Shown: in pieces, positions 1 through 7,109 of the stretch | Position numbering within the stretch: position 1 is the first letter of the stretch | How the letters are laid out: each line of letters opens with the position of its first letter | Source: an uncultured Alphaproteobacteria bacterium | GTDB lineage: Bacteria; Pseudomonadota; Alphaproteobacteria; Rs-D84 | Direction: 5' to 3' | Assembly: GCA_944392565.1 (NCBI GenBank) | Contig: CALXWX010000001.1 | Location: 251,444-315,443 of the forward strand | DNA length: 64,000 nt | Notes under the pieces: model-generated | The model's input: only the letters and a program-made list of their open reading frames with translations | What the model was told of the DNA's origin: nothing | Database searches by the model: none | Program-made: the position numbers and the translations under genes

Positions 1-1222
1 TTATATCAAAACCCGGTGAAAATTCAATTTCACCATCATCCACCATATGAACAATTGTCCGCATTAAATCATATCCAGAATTTTCATACAGCATATCAAA
101 CTGTTGTTCATTATTACGCGCCAACCAATCATCAAACACATTTAATATCGCCCGCCCCACTGGTGTCATTGTTCCCGGCACGGCACCCGAAAAATCCGCC
201 ACCAACCCGCGCGCCATAAACGCCGCCGCAATACGCTGATTCCCCGCCGCATCGGGTGTAATTACCAACACAGATTTATTATCATTAACCGCACGCGATG
301 CAATTTCTGCAACAACATTTGCTTCTTCGCTTTCGCGTTCACATTCAATTAAATGACAATGCCCAACCGCACCACCATCTATATTTTTTATTGCCGTATT
401 TCCAAATGCATTATTCATAAAATCAATTGCACTGCGCCCAACATCAATTGGAATTAAATCAGACGACGTCACCCCAATACGCGATAAAAATTTATATTCT
501 GAATTATATGGATTTGTATTTAATTCAAAATCAGATTCTGCACCATCAATATGACCCGATAATATAATTCGTCCATTTGGCGCCAACGCAATTGCCGCCA
601 TTAAATCCGCTGTTGCCGGGACACTGGCGGTTGATCCACAAACAATCACACACCCATATTGATTAATTTTTTTAATCCATGCGCGAATATCACGATTACG
701 AACCTGGGCTTGTGTCAGCTTATCACCCGCAAATTCACGCTGGGCATGAGACAAGATATTCAGAATTTTTGCCTTGCGCTGAAAATGCATTGCATATTTT
801 TCATCAACCAATTCTGCCCAATTTATAGATGCCGAATCAATCCCTTCATTTTCTAAATAGTCTTGCATTCGCAATAAATCATGCGCAACAGGCAATGCAG
901 TTGGAATATTACCAATACTGGCATCTGCTGATAACAATTTCGCCAGCACCACAACACGCGCCGTATTTGAAATCATATCTGCATCGCCATCTGAATATTC
1001 GTCTTCATCATCACCTTCGCCCAATGCAACCAGCCTGGGTAAAATTATCCCATGCCCTGCGCGCGCAACCAGATATTTTTCCACAGTTCGCACCGCACGC
1101 CGACTGGGCAAAAAAATCAACATATCATCCAGTGCAACATTCGCATCATCAATAACGCACCCCAGCGCATCCAACATCCGCGCCGGATTTGTTGCATAAA
1201 AGATATTTTTATTTAATCCCAA
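1..1222 (-). CDS. addB: AddB N-terminal part (double-strand break repair), cut by window edge
   Basis: About 407 residues of an alphaproteobacterial AddB, the nuclease-helicase partner of AddA that processes DNA double-strand ends for RecA loading. The N-terminal part reads like the AddB family: a short strand, then DMLIFLPSRRAVR (inactivated helicase-like motif region) and ILPRLVALGEGDD. The rest, including the nuclease domain and its Fe-S cysteines, lies beyond the left edge. I place the start at a TTG (1222) inside the 3' end of engB because AAGGA sits six bases upstream; the next in-frame ATG (1173) would remove conserved residues. It is the last visible gene of an rsmI-engB-addB operon with overlapping ends, so translation is probably coupled. 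Family assignment is good; the exact start is inferred. Confidence 0.82.
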   Translation of the reverse strand, partial: MGLNKNIFYATNPARMLDALGCVIDDANVALDDMLIFLPSRRAVRTVEKYLVARAGHGIILPRLVALGEGDDEDEYSDGDADMISNTARVVVLAKLLSADASIGNIPTALPVAHDLLRMQDYLENEGIDSASINWAELVDEKYAMHFQRKAKILNILSHAQREFAGDKLTQAQVRNRDIRAWIKKINQYGCVIVCGSTASVPATADLMAAIALAPNGRIILSGHIDGAESDFELNTNPYNSEYKFLSRIGVTSSDLIPIDVGRSAIDFMNNAFGNTAIKNIDGGAVGHCHLIECERESEEANVVAEIASRAVNDNKSVLVITPDAAGNQRIAAAFMARGLVADFSGAVPGTMTPVGRAILNVFDDWLARNNEQQFDMLYENSGYDLMRTIVHMVDDGEIEFSPGFDI

Positions 1223-1766
1223 TTGTCGTCCTTAACGCGTCCAGTCCTGTTTTCTTTTCCGCCGATGTTTCCAAAATTTCTGGCACCATTGCGGGATGCA
1301 CCATATGATTTATTTCATGTTGCACCTGTTCGCGTACGCGTTTATCTTTTTTGGTGTACACAACCTGGTATGATATCCCGTTTTTATCACAAAAATCCAT
1401 CAAGTCTAAATCAGCCGGTCGCGCACCAATCCGCGAATCAATCAATATAAACAGCCGTCGCAATTGCCGCCGCGTCATTAAATATTCTTCCAACCTGTGC
1501 AACCAACGCAACGCATCCGCGCGCGCCACACGCGCATAACCATACCCCGGCAAATCAATAATCATTATTCTGTCATCTATATTAAATAAATTCAGTGTTT
1601 GCGTGCGTCCCGGCGTATTTGATGTACGGGCAACATTCGCCCCAACAACCGCATTTATCAATGATGATTTTCCGACATTACTGCGCCCAACAAATGCATA
1701 TTCTGGAAATTGTGTATGCGGCAAATCAGCAACCCTGTCAAACGCACCGACAAATTTAATCATCAT
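1209..1766 (-). CDS. engB: Ribosome biogenesis GTPase EngB (YsxC/YihA)
   Basis: Small GTPase of 185 residues needed for late assembly of the 50S ribosomal subunit. G1 is GRSNVGKSS near residue 28, G3 is DLPGYG, and G4 is TKKDK; the conserved TSNTPGRTQ switch I segment is present. The open frame extends 35 codons upstream, but that part lies inside rsmI; I chose ATG 1766 (or the adjacent ATG 1763) because it overlaps the rsmI stop and follows a GGGGG ribosome-binding tract. It overlaps addB downstream by 14 bases. Nothing unusual. Confidence 0.93.
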   Translation of the reverse strand: MMIKFVGAFDRVADLPHTQFPEYAFVGRSNVGKSSLINAVVGANVARTSNTPGRTQTLNLFNIDDRIMIIDLPGYGYARVARADALRWLHRLEEYLMTRRQLRRLFILIDSRIGARPADLDLMDFCDKNGISYQVVYTKKDKRVREQVQHEINHMVHPAMVPEILETSAEKKTGLDALRTTIGIK

Positions 1767-2556
1767 CGCCCCCTTTGTCCAGCATGCGCCGATATGCCTC
1801 TTTCTTGGATATTCCCGCACGCCGCGCCAAATCTGCCGCCGCAGATTTTGTAGAATTTGCCGCAATATCATTTACAATATCTGCAATTTCATCATCCGTC
1901 ATTTTTTTATCCGGCGCCGGTGCAACCACAATTACAATTTCGCCGCGTGGAGCATCTATGTGCATTAAATCTGCGGGATATCCGATAATTGCCTGCTCAT
2001 GAATTTTTGTAATTTCACGAACGATTGCGATTTGTCGTTCTGGCATAACACGCGCCAATGCAGCAATCGTATTCATAACGCGATTTGGACTTTCATAATA
2101 AATAATCGTATGGCGTATTTTATTATCGTCATGCAGTTTTTTTTCATCAAAAAATCCACAGAATGTAAACCTGTCTGTTGGAAACCCCGATAATACCAGC
2201 GCAGAAATTGCCGCCACCGGACCCGGCACAACATACACTGGAATATTTTCCGCACGCGCCGCACGCACCAATCGAAATCCTGGATCACTGATTCCCGGCA
2301 TACCGGCATCAGACACCGCCGCCACAGACAACCCCGATTTTAATTTTTCAATTAATTGTGGCACAACATCGCGTTCATTATGTTCATGACATGACACACG
2401 CGGTGTTTTTATATTAAAATGCGATGCTAATTTGCCAAAAACACGCGTATCTTCGGCGGCGATTAAATCAACATTTTGCAAAACATCAACCGCCCGTGGC
2501 GACATATCGGACAAATTTCCAATTGGCGTTCCAACAATATAAAGCCCAGATTGCAT
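1756..2556 (-). CDS. rsmI: 16S rRNA (cytidine-1402-2'-O)-methyltransferase RsmI
   Basis: Methylates the 2'-OH of C1402 in the decoding centre of 16S rRNA using SAM. The 266-residue length is near normal; the N-terminal YIVGTPIGNLSD, the AEDTR segment and the VSDAGMPGISDPG block are diagnostic of the tetrapyrrole-methylase fold of RsmI. The first gene of the rsmI-engB-addB operon. It is divergent from a LppC-type lipoprotein gene, a neighbourhood usual in Proteobacteria, though the commonly adjacent yraN is absent. Confidence 0.95.
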   Translation of the reverse strand: MQSGLYIVGTPIGNLSDMSPRAVDVLQNVDLIAAEDTRVFGKLASHFNIKTPRVSCHEHNERDVVPQLIEKLKSGLSVAAVSDAGMPGISDPGFRLVRAARAENIPVYVVPGPVAAISALVLSGFPTDRFTFCGFFDEKKLHDDNKIRHTIIYYESPNRVMNTIAALARVMPERQIAIVREITKIHEQAIIGYPADLMHIDAPRGEIVIVVAPAPDKKMTDDEIADIVNDIAANSTKSAAADLARRAGISKKEAYRRMLDKGGDDD

Positions 2557-2592
2557 TCGTATTCCTTTTATAGTAAAATGATACAGAATAAA

Positions 2593-4218
2593 ATGGATTT
2601 TTCAATGCATATGAACAAAATTTTTGGATTTTTGGCAATGTTATTCATCGCTGGATGTGCTGGCGATACATCGCACCAGGCGGATTGGTTCAGTGAATAT
2701 GGCACACTGGAAACCGGCACCCCAATACAAATGCAATACGGTTCACCCGATATGCAACCCGGCACACCATCTGATAACTTGGTGGGTGCGCCTGTACACA
2801 GAATGGCGGTTTTATTACCACTGACCGGCGACAATGCAACAACCGGCAATGCAATTCGAACATCCATTGAAACGGCTGTTTTACAAAACGCACCGCAAAA
2901 CCTGTCGGTTGCATTTTATGATACCGCCGCCGATGACGCATCTGCGATGAACGATGCATTAATGGGAAACCCTGAAATTATTGTTGGTCCAATATTTTCA
3001 ACAGACGCGCACACCCTGCGAAATATAAAACCCGAAACATTGCCAGTACTGTCATTTACATCTGATGCAACGGCGGTTGGCGATGGTGTAATGTCCATGG
3101 CACTGATGCCCACCAACAGTACAGAGGCGATTGTCCGCGAAATGCAAACAGACGGCATAACAAACTTTATAATTCTGGCGCCCGATACATCATCCGGTCA
3201 TTTAATGGCGGGTACGGCGGTTGGTGCAGCTGAAACATACGGTATGCAAATAAATGGAATTTTCTATTACACTGAAAACGATACAGAATCAATCAAGAAT
3301 ACGGCAATATCCGCATCAATGAACGCCGCACGCACCGCAGCAAACACGCGTGCAAAAACGGTATTATCCGATATATTGACATCTGAACGATTAACCGCAA
3401 TTGAAAAATCATCATTAACAATTCAATTAGATAAAATATCAAAATCAGACACACTTGGTAAACTGCCGTATAACGCGATATTATTCCTGGGCAACGGTAA
3501 TGACACAGAAACATTGGCATCATTCCTGCGCTATTATGGTGTTAATGCACGCGATGCCCGTTTTTATGGCACACCCCTGTGGGATGGGTCTGATATTACA
3601 ACAGACATAACAATGTCGGGGGCAAAATATGCCGCATTACCCGAAATGCCAACATCTTTTTCCGCATTATATGAACGCATGGCGGGAACCATTCCGAACC
3701 GTATGGCTGGATTTGGATATGATGCCGCAAACATGGCAATTGGCATGATATATTCACCAAAATCTGATGCGGCATATCTGCTGGACCCCAGTGGTTATAT
3801 CGGTGTAAATGGACTGGTTCGATTAAAGCCAACCGGCGAAAACGAACGCGGATTACGCATAGTGCAATTGATGGGTGATGGCACCATACAAACTGTACGC
3901 AATGCCCCAACAAACTTTATGACGCCAATTTACAATCTGGAACAGCATAAAATAAAACCAGCTGCATCAATGGAACTGGAAACCACCGGGATTGATCCGG
4001 ATGATTATATAAACATCCCCCAGCGTCTGCGTGATAAATATGCATCTGAAACATACGGCGCACATATAACAATGCCAACCCCAACACCAATCCCAGAAAA
4101 CACGATAACAATCCTGCCCGAAGATGACAGTGATATAATCATATCGCCTGATTTTGAACCCGTTGCACTGGAATCAGTTAACCGCACATATATCGACAGT
4201 GTGGAAATAGAAGAATAA
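2593..4218 (+). CDS. LppC/LpoA-type lipoprotein, penicillin-binding protein activator
   Basis: Outer-membrane lipoprotein expected to face the periplasm and stimulate peptidoglycan synthases. A short signal peptide ends in the lipobox FIAGC (Cys 22 from this start). The following HRMAVLLPLTGDNATTGNAI is a periplasmic-binding-protein (Peripla_BP_6) opening, and the whole 540-residue body fits that fold. A promoter TTGCAT-17-TAAAAT (2551-2579) places the transcript start near 2586, so ATG 2593 is the first AUG; ATG 2605 and 2611 are in frame and would also give a good lipoprotein signal. No Shine-Dalgarno is seen before any of the three. The proline/threonine-rich tail near residue 490 is probably disordered. 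Confidence 0.8.
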   Translation: MDFSMHMNKIFGFLAMLFIAGCAGDTSHQADWFSEYGTLETGTPIQMQYGSPDMQPGTPSDNLVGAPVHRMAVLLPLTGDNATTGNAIRTSIETAVLQNAPQNLSVAFYDTAADDASAMNDALMGNPEIIVGPIFSTDAHTLRNIKPETLPVLSFTSDATAVGDGVMSMALMPTNSTEAIVREMQTDGITNFIILAPDTSSGHLMAGTAVGAAETYGMQINGIFYYTENDTESIKNTAISASMNAARTAANTRAKTVLSDILTSERLTAIEKSSLTIQLDKISKSDTLGKLPYNAILFLGNGNDTETLASFLRYYGVNARDARFYGTPLWDGSDITTDITMSGAKYAALPEMPTSFSALYERMAGTIPNRMAGFGYDAANMAIGMIYSPKSDAAYLLDPSGYIGVNGLVRLKPTGENERGLRIVQLMGDGTIQTVRNAPTNFMTPIYNLEQHKIKPAASMELETTGIDPDDYINIPQRLRDKYASETYGAHITMPTPTPIPENTITILPEDDSDIIISPDFEPVALESVNRTYIDSVEIEE

Positions 4219-4219
4219 A

Positions 4220-4252
4220 CCCACCCACCGTTCGGTGGGCATTTTTATTTTT
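4220..4252. terminator. Bidirectional terminator between convergent genes
   Basis: CCCACC-GTTC-GGTGGG hairpin flanked by T-rich sequence on the plus side and by AAACCC on the other; it lies between the convergent LppC-type gene and the methyltransferase gene. Confidence 0.75.
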
Positions 4253-4835
4253 TAAATTCATACACATATAATCGATGCGGATATTGTTTACCTGCATATC
4301 TTGTGTATCCATTGCCCGCATCAATAACACGCACCGGGGACATGTCCGGTATTTCAAAATCCACAGAAATCAGAACATCAAATTTATTCGAATATGTTGC
4401 CAGACGCGGTGTTACATTTGGCCCCATATACGCGACCGCGATGTCCACCCGCCCGTCCATATTTTCCAGGTATTGATATATATTCCCCCACACAGTCCGC
4501 GAATTTACGCGATATAATTTATCCAGCGCCCAACTGATTAATGCCGCCCCCGGCATTCTTTCCACCCCAACCACATGCGCAGATGTATTCCGCGCGATAT
4601 ATCGTGCCAACCCGCCATATCCCGACCCCAATTCCAATACTGCTTTCGCATGCGGATAAAACATGTTTATTTGTTGCACAACCGCCGCGCGTTCGGTACT
4701 GTTCGCCGGCACAAAGGGTGGCGTTTTTGATACAATTACATTCCAACTGTATTCAATAAAGTTAACCCCACAGTACACAGTTATGCACGCAACCACCACC
4801 AGCAAAACATAAGTAAACCCAATTACAAGATTCAT
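4245..4835 (-). CDS. Membrane-anchored class I SAM-dependent methyltransferase, substrate unknown
   Basis: A 196-residue protein with one N-terminal membrane helix (about residues 4-27) followed by a small Rossmann methyltransferase domain. The SAM motif I is VLELGSGYGG near residue 70, and VGVERMP is the acidic post-motif. No substrate-recognition region is recognisable. It sits alone between a convergent lipoprotein gene and a downstream-facing GNAT gene 24 bases away that is transcribed in the same direction, so the two may form an operon. Fold assignment is reasonable; function is unknown. Confidence 0.6.
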   Translation of the reverse strand: MNLVIGFTYVLLVVVACITVYCGVNFIEYSWNVIVSKTPPFVPANSTERAAVVQQINMFYPHAKAVLELGSGYGGLARYIARNTSAHVVGVERMPGAALISWALDKLYRVNSRTVWGNIYQYLENMDGRVDIAVAYMGPNVTPRLATYSNKFDVLISVDFEIPDMSPVRVIDAGNGYTRYAGKQYPHRLYVYEFKK

Positions 4836-4859
4836 CCGTTTACCCTTTCACAGGAACAA

Positions 4860-5444
4860 CTATTTATTCACATATTCCGAACGCAATTTGGACCACATCA
4901 TATTATCGTATAATTTTCCATCTGAATACACACCACTTTGACGTGCGATACCGTCCAAATGAAATCCAGAAGACTTTATTGAATTGGCTGAACGCACATT
5001 ATCCTGGCTGCATTGCCGAACTATACGATTAGCGCCCAAATTTTCAAACGCAATACGTTCTATCTCGTCCGATGTTTCACGCGCAAACCCATGTCCCCAT
5101 GCCGAACGAACCAACCATACGGTCGCCATTTGCAATGTCCGCGTTGCATCATCATAAAAAAACAACCGCCGATATCCAATAAATTTATCATTTTGAAACA
5201 AGTATAATGCGACACCATTATCCGCCGTCCAATCTGATTCACGTTGCATAAATTTCAATACTTCATCAGCCGATTTTGGAACAACATTATCAACGCCAAT
5301 TGAATTAAAATAAAAATCAGATGGATTTTCATCTTTTATTGCATTAAAAATTATTTCCGCGTTTTCATGCGTCACATCCAGTTGCCGCATTTCTAAACGC
5401 GCTGTTTTTATAACCCGTGGCAATTGTTTTATTGGATTTACCAT
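4860..5444 (-). CDS. GNAT-family N-acetyltransferase (RimJ/RimL-like)
   Basis: The 194-residue protein follows the RimJ/RimL pattern: TARLEMRQL at the start, IGYRRLFFYDDATRTLQMATVWLVRSAWGHGFA as strands 3-4 plus a variant acetyl-CoA loop (normally Q/RxxGxG/A), and LGANRIVRQCSQDNVRSANSIKSSGF as the conserved C-terminal part. The likely reaction is acetylation of an amine from acetyl-CoA, acceptor unknown. ATG 5444 is preceded by GGGGACAGGTA. The downstream methyltransferase gene is 24 bases away in the same direction. Confidence 0.72.
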   Translation of the reverse strand: MVNPIKQLPRVIKTARLEMRQLDVTHENAEIIFNAIKDENPSDFYFNSIGVDNVVPKSADEVLKFMQRESDWTADNGVALYLFQNDKFIGYRRLFFYDDATRTLQMATVWLVRSAWGHGFARETSDEIERIAFENLGANRIVRQCSQDNVRSANSIKSSGFHLDGIARQSGVYSDGKLYDNMMWSKLRSEYVNK

Positions 5445-5523
5445 TACCTGTCCCCTATTTTACCAACAATCCATATTTTACTAAAAAAACGCCGGTTTTA
5501 CAATAACCCAGTTTGGCAAAAAA

Positions 5524-5573
5524 CGAACCGGTGGTTCTCATCTCACCACTCCATCACAAAATAAAAATGCCCC
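5524..5573 (+). repeat. 50-bp repeat, copy A (degenerate mirrored tRNA-Tyr 3' half)
   Basis: Matches 6608-6657 at 49 of 50 positions by eye. The sequence is a degenerate version of the tRNA-Tyr T-arm, acceptor end and leader of its terminator (GGTGGTTC, then CACCACTC, then ATAAAAATGCCCC). Here it abuts the cupin terminator rather than a tRNA, as if it had been copied or recombined through the shared GCCCC of the two terminators. Confidence 0.8.
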
Positions 5574-5587
5574 GATGGGGCACTTTT
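5565..5587 (-). terminator. Terminator of the cupin gene
   Basis: TGCCCC-GAT-GGGGCA hairpin directly after the cupin stop, followed on the minus strand by TTTTTATTTT. Confidence 0.85.
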
Positions 5588-5964
5588 TAACACGCATCAG
5601 CATCGGCAAATCCAAACTGGGTCAGTGAATTTTCTTTTGCTTGGATACAAATAAAATGCATCTGTTCCGCCCCAGTATTTTCAATTGTACGCGCCGCACC
5701 GGTTGCAATGCGTACCGCACTGCCCGCCTTAACTGGAATCTGTTCACCATCAACTGTAATTATACCTACCCCAGATAAAATGATATAAACTTCTTCATTC
5801 TGATGATGCACATGATTAAATGGAACCTTGAATCCAGTTGGGACTGCATTTATTGAAACCTCGCAACTGGTTAAATTTAACGCATCATGTAAAAACGCCT
5901 TGCCATTTTCGTGCTTTGCTATTTCATTCATTGTACCTAAATCTATTTTCGAATATTTCGCCAT
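5587..5964 (-). CDS. Small single-domain cupin protein
   Basis: A 125-residue beta-barrel. The cupin motif 1 is visible as HVHHQNEEVYIILSGVG (metal-binding His, His, Glu) and motif 2 as VKAGSAVRIATGAART; the final His is missing from motif 2 (position occupied near GAART), which may weaken metal binding. Substrate unknown; such proteins bind sugars, phenols or small acids. Start ATG 5964 has AAGGAG seven bases upstream. It is divergent from a HxlR regulator, which probably controls it through the 178-bp shared region. No paralogue seen nearby. Confidence 0.8.
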   Translation of the reverse strand: MAKYSKIDLGTMNEIAKHENGKAFLHDALNLTSCEVSINAVPTGFKVPFNHVHHQNEEVYIILSGVGIITVDGEQIPVKAGSAVRIATGAARTIENTGAEQMHFICIQAKENSLTQFGFADADAC

Positions 5965-6107
5965 TTATGTTCTCCTTTTGTTGTTATCCGCATGAAATAT
6001 ATATACAAACAATTAATCTGTAAAGTACGCACAAAAATGTAAGCAAACATATAAAAAAGTAAGTTTTATTAAAATCCTGTGCCATCCATATCACAAAAAA
6101 ATATTAA

Positions 6108-6135
6108 TTGTTAAAAAATAAAGTTGCTGTATAAT
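6108..6135 (+). promoter_or_regulatory. Promoter for a leaderless HxlR transcript
   Basis: TTGTTA (6108-6113), 16-bp spacer, TATAAT (6130-6135). The ATG at 6143 is seven bases past the -10 box, so transcription should begin at or within a base of the start codon. No Shine-Dalgarno is present. Confidence 0.75.
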
Positions 6136-6142
6136 TTAAACC

Positions 6143-6472
6143 ATGAACAAAAAACATAGAAAAATAATTGAACAATGTCCGGTTGCCTTAACAGTATCAC
6201 TGATCGGCAACAAATGGAAATTATTAATTATGCGCAATTTGATGATGCGCCCGTGGCGATTTAATGAATTACAAAAAAGCATTGGCATCATCAGTCAAAA
6301 GGTATTGGTTGATAACCTGCGCGCCATGGAATCGGACGGATTGGTAATCCGAACGATATTTCCGGCCGTTCCACCACATGTTGAATATTCACTGTCTGAA
6401 TTGGGTCAATCAATGCGCCCAATATTAACCGCCATGGAAAAATGGGGCACCGAATACCAGAAAAAACACTAA
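6143..6472 (+). CDS. HxlR-family winged-helix transcription regulator
   Basis: The 109-residue protein has the HxlR signature: CPVALTVSLIGNKWKLLIMRNLM at the start, RFNELQKSIGIISQKVLVDNLRAMESDGL as the recognition helix and wing lead, and VEYSLSELGQSMRPIL at the end. HxlR proteins bind DNA as dimers and often respond to aldehydes, thiols or quinones; the single N-terminal Cys 11 matches the redox-sensing cysteine of several members. It is divergent from the cupin gene and likely controls both. The transcript is predicted leaderless. Confidence 0.88.
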   Translation: MNKKHRKIIEQCPVALTVSLIGNKWKLLIMRNLMMRPWRFNELQKSIGIISQKVLVDNLRAMESDGLVIRTIFPAVPPHVEYSLSELGQSMRPILTAMEKWGTEYQKKH

Positions 6473-6481
6473 TAATAATAA

Positions 6482-6508
6482 ACCGACCAATCGGTCGGTT
6501 TGTGTTTT
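6482..6508. terminator. Bidirectional terminator after HxlR gene
   Basis: AACCGACC-AAT-CGGTCGGTT near-perfect hairpin followed by TGTGTTTT on the plus strand and by TATTATTATT on the minus strand; it can stop both the HxlR transcript and leftward reading from the tRNA pair. Confidence 0.8.
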
Positions 6509-6527
6509 GGTGGGAGTGGGTGGATTC
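6505..6527 (-). repeat. Direct copy of the tRNA-Tyr 3' end
   Basis: Twenty-three bases identical to 6674-6696, the CCA end, acceptor 3' strand and part of the T-arm of tRNA-Tyr. The 169-bp unit between the two copies has the geometry of a very small insertion at a tRNA 3' end, but it encodes nothing recognisable. Confidence 0.8.
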
Positions 6528-6607
6528 CCTCGCACGGCGTTATCACGCCGGCTGTGGGGCATTCCTGACGATTTGACCGCGCGTTGCTTGTCAAATCTAC
6601 TCATTGT

Positions 6608-6657
6608 CGAACCGGTGGTTCTCATCTCACCACTCTATCACAAAATAAAAATGCCCC
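6608..6657 (+). repeat. 50-bp repeat, copy B (mirrored tRNA-Tyr 3' half)
   Basis: Same sequence as 5524-5573 with one difference. It is an inverted, degenerate copy of the tRNA-Tyr T-arm to terminator segment: GGTGGTTC at 6614-6621 mirrors GAACCACC at 6697-6704, and the midpoint (6659) falls in the loop of the terminator hairpin. Confidence 0.8.
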
Positions 6658-6669
6658 ATTCGGGACATT
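6650..6669 (-). terminator. Terminator of tRNA-Tyr
   Basis: TGTCCC-GAAT-GGGGCA hairpin read on the minus strand, followed by TTTTTATTTT. One C-T pair mismatch in the stem. Confidence 0.75.
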
Positions 6670-6676
6670 TTGATTT

Positions 6677-6763
6677 TGGTGGGAGTGGGTGGATTCGAAC
6701 CACCTCAGGCTTAAGCCAACAGATTTACAGTCTGCCCCGGCTCTCCAACTCCGGCGCACGCCC
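6677..6763 (-). tRNA. tRNA-Tyr (GTA), CCA encoded
   Basis: Folds as a class II tRNA with anticodon GTA in loop CTGTAAA, a long variable arm (GGCTTAAGCC) and T-loop TTCGAAT. Two oddities: acceptor pair 4-69 is C-U (GGGCGTG against CACTCCC), and position 8 is C rather than T. The CCA is encoded. It follows tRNA-Gly on the same strand and is probably co-transcribed with it. Confidence 0.88.
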
Positions 6764-6959
6764 AATCTCGTGTTCCGCCCGCCTGCGCCAACGGCTTCGG
6801 TGGGCAATGGATTTTCAGCCCTTGCTGCGCTGCGGTGAAAATCCTTGGTGCGGGCAGCGGGAAACCGCGCGTATAAAAACACAACGAGTTGCGTTATTAG
6901 CAACGAGTTGATGTTTGCATCGCAAGGTTACCCAACTCAACGGCACCCTATCTCGTTTC
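6764..6959. other. Spacer between tRNA-Gly and tRNA-Tyr with inverted repeats
   Basis: Contains a direct copy of the tRNA-Gly 3' end (6846-6863), a GGATTTTCA/TGAAAATCC dyad (6808-6843) and two copies of CAACGAGTTG near 6882 and 6901. No open frame with gene-like features. Confidence 0.5.
6846..6863 (-). repeat. Direct copy of the tRNA-Gly 3' end
   Basis: Eighteen bases identical to 6960-6977, the CCA end, acceptor strand and first T-arm bases of tRNA-Gly, separated from it by about 96 bp. Same arrangement as at tRNA-Tyr. Confidence 0.8.
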
Positions 6960-7034
6960 TGGTGCGGGCAGCGGGAATCGAACCCGCATTTCAAGCTTGG
7001 AAGGCTTGCATACTAGCCTTTGTACTATGCCCGC
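6960..7034 (-). tRNA. tRNA-Gly (TCC), CCA encoded
   Basis: Perfect 7-bp acceptor stem GCGGGCA/TGCCCGC, anticodon loop CTTCCAA giving TCC, T-loop TTCGATT, CCA encoded. Reads GGA and GGG glycine codons. Confidence 0.95.
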
Positions 7035-7052
7035 AACAAATAAAGCCCTGTG

Positions 7053-7080
7053 ATTATATACTAAATTTAACTAAACGCAA
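7053..7080 (-). promoter_or_regulatory. Promoter of the tRNA-Gly/tRNA-Tyr unit
   Basis: On the minus strand TTGCGT, 16-bp spacer, TATAAT, ending about 18 bases before the tRNA-Gly 5' end. Confidence 0.7.
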
Positions 7081-7109
7081 GTATTTAATTCACCAGGGCT
7101 GTTTTTTAA

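Larger units (their letters stand above)
6528..6676. other. Non-coding stretch between tRNA-Tyr and its 3'-end copy
   Basis: Holds repeat copy B of the 50-bp element (6608-6657), a CGGCGT/ACGCCG hairpin near 6540-6556 and the tRNA terminator (TGCCCC/GGGACA, 6652-6668). I see no gene here. Confidence 0.6.

Noticed and set aside
829-1155. 108-codon plus-strand frame over addB
   Set aside because: Proline/histidine/glutamine-rich complement of the addB reading frame; no start signals.
6505-6977. Conventional integrated element at the tRNA genes
   Set aside because: Units between direct copies are only about 114 and 169 bp and contain no integrase or other gene; reported instead as an unexplained repeat pattern.
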